NCBI GenBank assembly: GCA_022822245.1 | Contig: JAJECB010000009.1 | Location: 1 to 6,020 of the forward strand | DNA: 6,020 nt | DNA from: Gammaproteobacteria bacterium | GTDB taxonomy: Bacteria > Pseudomonadota > Gammaproteobacteria > HK1 | Direction: 5' to 3' | Shown: in pieces, positions 3,912 to 6,020 of the stretch | Position numbering within the stretch: the stretch's first letter is position 1 | How the letters are laid out: every line of letters begins with the position of its first letter | Position numbers and translations under genes: made by a program | Notes under the pieces: model-generated | Databases searched by the model: none | Seen by the model: the letters and a program-made list of their open reading frames with translations, nothing else | What the model was told of the DNA's origin: nothing

Positions 3912-5579
3912 ATGGAGAACACCGGCATCACCCTCGAGGTCATCGAGGCCGCGGAACGCCTCGTCGGCGTCAGCTACACCCGCGAGGAGCGCGAGCTCAT
4001 GGTCGACAACCTCGACGGCCAGATCGAGGCGGCCCGCGCCCGCCGGGCGCTCACCTTCGAGAACCGCGTCCCGCCCGCGTCGCGTTTCGATCCCCGCCTG
4101 CCCGGTTTCCGGCCGCCGCCCCCGCAGGCGCCGATCCGCGGGTCCGCCGCCGACCCGGGGCGGCTGCCCGACTCCGACGAGGACATCGCCTACGCGCCCG
4201 TGACCTCGCTCTCGCGGTGGATCGCGCGCGGCGACCTCACGAGCCGGCGCCTCACCGAGATCTACCTCGCGCGCGTCGAGGCGCACGCCGGGCGGCTCGA
4301 GTGCTTCGTCACCGTCACCCCGGAGCTCGCCCGCGCCCAGGCGGACGCCGCGGACGCCCTCCTGAAGGCCGGGACCCGGCTCGGGCCCCTCCACGGAATT
4401 CCCTACGGGCTCAAGGATCTCTTCGACACGGCGGGCATCCCGACCACCTGGGGAGCCACGCCCTACCGCGATCGCACCCCGGACGGCGACGCGCGGGTCG
4501 TCGACCTCCTGCGCGCCGCGGGGGCGGTCCTCCTCGGCAAGACTACCCTCGGCGCCCTCGCCTACGGCGAAGTCTGGTTCGGGGGAAAGACGCGCAACCC
4601 CTGGAATCCCGACGAAGGATCGAGCGGATCGAGCGCGGGCTCCGCGTCCGCCACCGCGGCGGGGCTCTGCGCCTTTTCCATCGGCACCGAGACTCTCGGC
4701 TCCATCACCGCGCCCTCCCAGCGGTGCGGAACGACCGGGTTGCGCCCGACCTTCGGGCGGGTCTCCCGCGCCGGGGGCATGGCCCTTTGCTGGTCGCTCG
4801 ACAAGGTCGGGCCCATCTGCCGGTCGGTGGAGGACTGCGCCCTCGTCCTCGCCGCGATCAACGGCCCGGACCCGGCCGACCGGGGCTCGATCGGGGCGTC
4901 GTTCAACTTCGACGGGACCCGGAAGCCCGACGGGCTTCGCCTCGGCTACCTTCCGGCCACGTTCGAGGGCGAGGGCGCGACCGACGTCGACCGGGCCGCC
5001 CTCGAGGCCGCGCGCCGGCTCGGAATCGGGGTGGTCGAGATCGCCCTGCCGGACCTCCCCTACCAGAGTCTCATGAGCATGCTCTTCGCGGAGGCCGCGG
5101 CCGCGTTCGAGGAGCTCACCCTGACGGACCGGGACGACGAGCTCGTCCGCCAGGACAGGGGCGCGTGGCCGAACGCGTTCCGCCAGGCGAGGTTCCTGTC
5201 CGCGGTCGACCACGTGCAGCTCGATCGCCTGCGCTACCGGGTCATGGAGGCGCTCGACGGGGCGTTCCGGGGGGTCGACGCGATGATCGGCCCGTGGGCC
5301 ACCGGGCCGATGCTCGTCGCCACCAACTTCACCGGCCACCCCTGCCTGCACCTCCGGGCGGGCTTCCTCGACTCCCCGACCCGCGGCGACCCGTCGCTCG
5401 AGGGTGGCAAGCTCGACATCGGATCGGCGGGCGACGACACGAAACCGCACGAGGTTCCGCAGGGGATCTCGCTCTGGGGGCCTCTCTTCGACGAGGGGCG
5501 GCTCCTCAACCTCGGGATGGCGCTCGAGGCCGAGCTCGGGGTCGCGAGGCGGCGGCCCGACCCCTCGTCACGGGACTGA
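3912..5579 (+). CDS. Amidase-signature family enzyme (GatA/FAAH-like fold)
   Basis: A 555-residue cytoplasmic serine amidohydrolase that cleaves amides to acid and ammonia or amine. Residues 1-55 are a helical N-terminal domain (EAAERLVGVSYTREERELMV), 56-95 a proline-rich linker, and 96-545 the amidase-signature core. The Ser-cisSer-Lys triad is visible: Lys168 in HGIPYGLKDLFDT, cis-Ser240 in GSSAGSASATAAG and nucleophile Ser264 in TLGSITAPSQRCG. The 24-residue gap between the serines equals that in FAAH. LRPTFGRVSR (277-286) and DKVGPICRSVEDCALVL (297-313) follow as usual. The Gly of the common TGGS is Leu262, and APSQRCG replaces PAAFCG; I associate this with a subgroup of amidases distant from GatA. 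No gatB or gatC is adjacent, so a tRNA amidotransferase role is unlikely. The start at 3912 is chosen for its AGGAAGG and for family length; ATG 3855 would add 19 residues encoded by palindromic DNA. It is divergent from DUF1028 and convergent with the ABC ATPase. Confidence 0.93.
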   Translation: MENTGITLEVIEAAERLVGVSYTREERELMVDNLDGQIEAARARRALTFENRVPPASRFDPRLPGFRPPPPQAPIRGSAADPGRLPDSDEDIAYAPVTSLSRWIARGDLTSRRLTEIYLARVEAHAGRLECFVTVTPELARAQADAADALLKAGTRLGPLHGIPYGLKDLFDTAGIPTTWGATPYRDRTPDGDARVVDLLRAAGAVLLGKTTLGALAYGEVWFGGKTRNPWNPDEGSSGSSAGSASATAAGLCAFSIGTETLGSITAPSQRCGTTGLRPTFGRVSRAGGMALCWSLDKVGPICRSVEDCALVLAAINGPDPADRGSIGASFNFDGTRKPDGLRLGYLPATFEGEGATDVDRAALEAARRLGIGVVEIALPDLPYQSLMSMLFAEAAAAFEELTLTDRDDELVRQDRGAWPNAFRQARFLSAVDHVQLDRLRYRVMEALDGAFRGVDAMIGPWATGPMLVATNFTGHPCLHLRAGFLDSPTRGDPSLEGGKLDIGSAGDDTKPHEVPQGISLWGPLFDEGRLLNLGMALEAELGVARRRPDPSSRD

Positions 5580-5589
5580 CGCCGGCCAC

Positions 5590-5727
5590 GGCTCCGCGAG
5601 ATCGAGGCCCGAGCGGGACCTCCGTATTCCGGAGACAGGGCGGGGCTCCCGGAGCCACCGCCCCGGAGATCCCGCTCCGACCCCGATCTCGGACCGACGA
5701 TCGCTCGGGTGACGGCTATGCGGAGCC
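5590..5727. terminator. Nested, branched inverted-repeat structure between convergent genes
   Basis: Outermost pair GGCTCCG (5590-5596) with CGGAGCC (5721-5727). Next CGAGATCG (5597-5604) with CGATCTCG (5684-5691), then GAGCGGGA (5611-5618) with TCCCGCTC (5670-5677). Inside are two hairpins: CTCCG/CGGAG (5620-5624, 5630-5634), and GGGCGG plus GGCTC (5638-5648) with GAGCC and CCGCCC (5652-5663, one bulged A). All pairs are perfect and compatible in one fold. It fills almost the whole spacer and dips into the last codons of the ABC gene. A bidirectional transcription end or convergent-transcript barrier is the simplest reading; no T-runs are present. Confidence 0.55.
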
Positions 5728-6020
5728 ATCGCCTCCGCGCAGGTGGCACGCGACCTGATGGCTCGTCCCCACCGGGCGAAGCGGCGGCGCCTCCCGCCGG
5801 CAGAGGTCCTCGGCAATGGGGCAGCGGGTGTGGAAGGCGCACCCGGGCGGGAGGTCCACCGGGCTCGGCACCTCGCCGTGCAGGATGACCCGCTCGCGCC
5901 TTCGTCCGGGTTTCGGGACCGGCACCGCGGCGAGCAGGGCCTCGGTATAGGGATGCCGGGGCGACGAGAAGAGGGCCCGTTTCTCCGCGAGCTCGACGAC
6001 CTTGCCGAGGTACATCACCG
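5716..6020 (-). CDS. Oligopeptide/dipeptide ABC transporter ATPase (DppD/DppF/OppF-like), C-terminal end, runs off right edge
   Basis: The last 100 residues of a cytoplasmic ATPase that powers import of oligopeptides, dipeptides or similar solutes; the nucleotide-binding core lies outside the window. VMYLGKVVEL is the usual end of the ABC domain. SSPRHPYTEALLAAVPVP (visible residues 18-35) is the hallmark of the oligo_HPY C-terminal region, and HGEVPSPVDLPPGCAFHTRC (47-66) continues it. Four cysteines (visible residues 60, 66, 73 and 91; Cys-x5-Cys-x6-Cys, then CHL) fit the conserved cluster reported to hold a [4Fe-4S] centre in some DppD-type ATPases. The gene ends with TAG at 5718-5716. The true start is beyond 6020; the GTG and ATG at the edge are internal codons. 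It converges on the amidase gene. Importer permease and binding-protein genes are expected further right but are not seen. Confidence 0.95.
   Translation of the reverse strand, partial: VMYLGKVVELAEKRALFSSPRHPYTEALLAAVPVPKPGRRRERVILHGEVPSPVDLPPGCAFHTRCPIAEDLCRREAPPLRPVGTSHQVACHLRGGDGSA

Noticed and set aside
3614..3943. 110-residue extension of the DUF1028 protein.
   Set aside because: It would cross the divergent promoter region and overlap the amidase start; the diagnostic MTFSL start lies at 3613 with a ribosome site.
4562..4906. Minus-strand 114-codon frame inside the amidase.
   Set aside because: It lies over the catalytic segments of the amidase; no motif and no ribosome site of note.
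2922..5450. A minus-strand open frame of about 842 codons antisense to the amidase.
   Set aside because: It has no recognisable domains and shadows genes with clear catalytic motifs; composition is typical of off-frame GC-rich DNA.
3912..5579. Assignment of the amidase as GatA, the glutamyl-tRNA(Gln) amidotransferase subunit.
   Set aside because: No gatB or gatC is adjacent, the protein is longer than GatA with an extra N-terminal helical domain, and its active-site motifs differ from GatA.
2219..5758. A continuous plus-strand open frame of about 1,179 codons crossing several genes.
   Set aside because: It overlaps the amidohydrolase, DUF1028, amidase and ABC genes in other frames or strands. 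Its translation is Arg/Pro/Gly-rich low complexity with no family motif, a normal side effect of very high GC and few stop codons.
1..6020. Mobile element, CRISPR array, tRNA or rRNA gene.
   Set aside because: No transposase or integrase motif, no terminal repeats around any gene block, no regularly spaced repeats and no tRNA-like cloverleaf were recognised on either strand.

Overview
The window is very GC-rich (by eye about 70% or more) and densely coding. It looks like a high-GC proteobacterium. The visible half of CcoN resembles the cbb3 oxidase subunit of Gammaproteobacteria such as Pseudomonas, and its operon has an FNR/ANR-type box. Neither base composition nor one partial protein fixes the taxon, so a high-GC gammaproteobacterium is a tentative placement.

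Layout. Positions 1-1280, minus strand: a respiratory operon read right to left, made of a small Yip1-family membrane protein (678-1280) followed after 22 bp by the start of ccoN (655 to the left edge, continuing outside). Positions 1281-1548 hold its control region: an FNR-type palindrome (1357-1370), a -10-like element and a leader hairpin, and further upstream two perfect hairpins just past the end of the previous gene. Positions 1549-3613, minus strand: a metal-dependent amidohydrolase (1549-2775) preceded by a DUF1028 Ntn-hydrolase-like gene (2951-3613). The two are probably one transcription unit with a 175 bp hairpin-bearing spacer. Positions 3614-3911: a divergent control region. Positions 3912-5579, plus strand: an amidase-signature enzyme. 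Positions 5580-5715: a convergent spacer rich in nested inverted repeats. Positions 5716-6020, minus strand: the C-terminal end of an oligopeptide/dipeptide ABC transporter ATPase that enters from the right edge.

How the genes may work together. On the left, oxygen limitation would activate a high-affinity terminal oxidase through an FNR-like regulator, with the Yip1-family protein made first on the same message. In the middle and right, three hydrolases acting on C-N (amide or peptide-like) bonds lie beside a peptide importer ATPase. This suggests uptake and intracellular breakdown of a peptide or amide substrate; the substrate is unknown and the link is inferred from neighbourhood only.

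The most unusual sequence signals are non-coding: (a) three interlocking repeat arms in the amidase leader that can form either a 7 bp or an 11 bp hairpin; (b) an exact 11 bp tandem duplication with GGAACG motifs roughly in helical phase upstream of it; (c) a four-stem nested, branched inverted-repeat structure between the two convergent genes; and (d) an FNR box placed exactly as expected for a class II activated promoter. No RNA genes, CRISPR array, insertion sequence or origin were seen.
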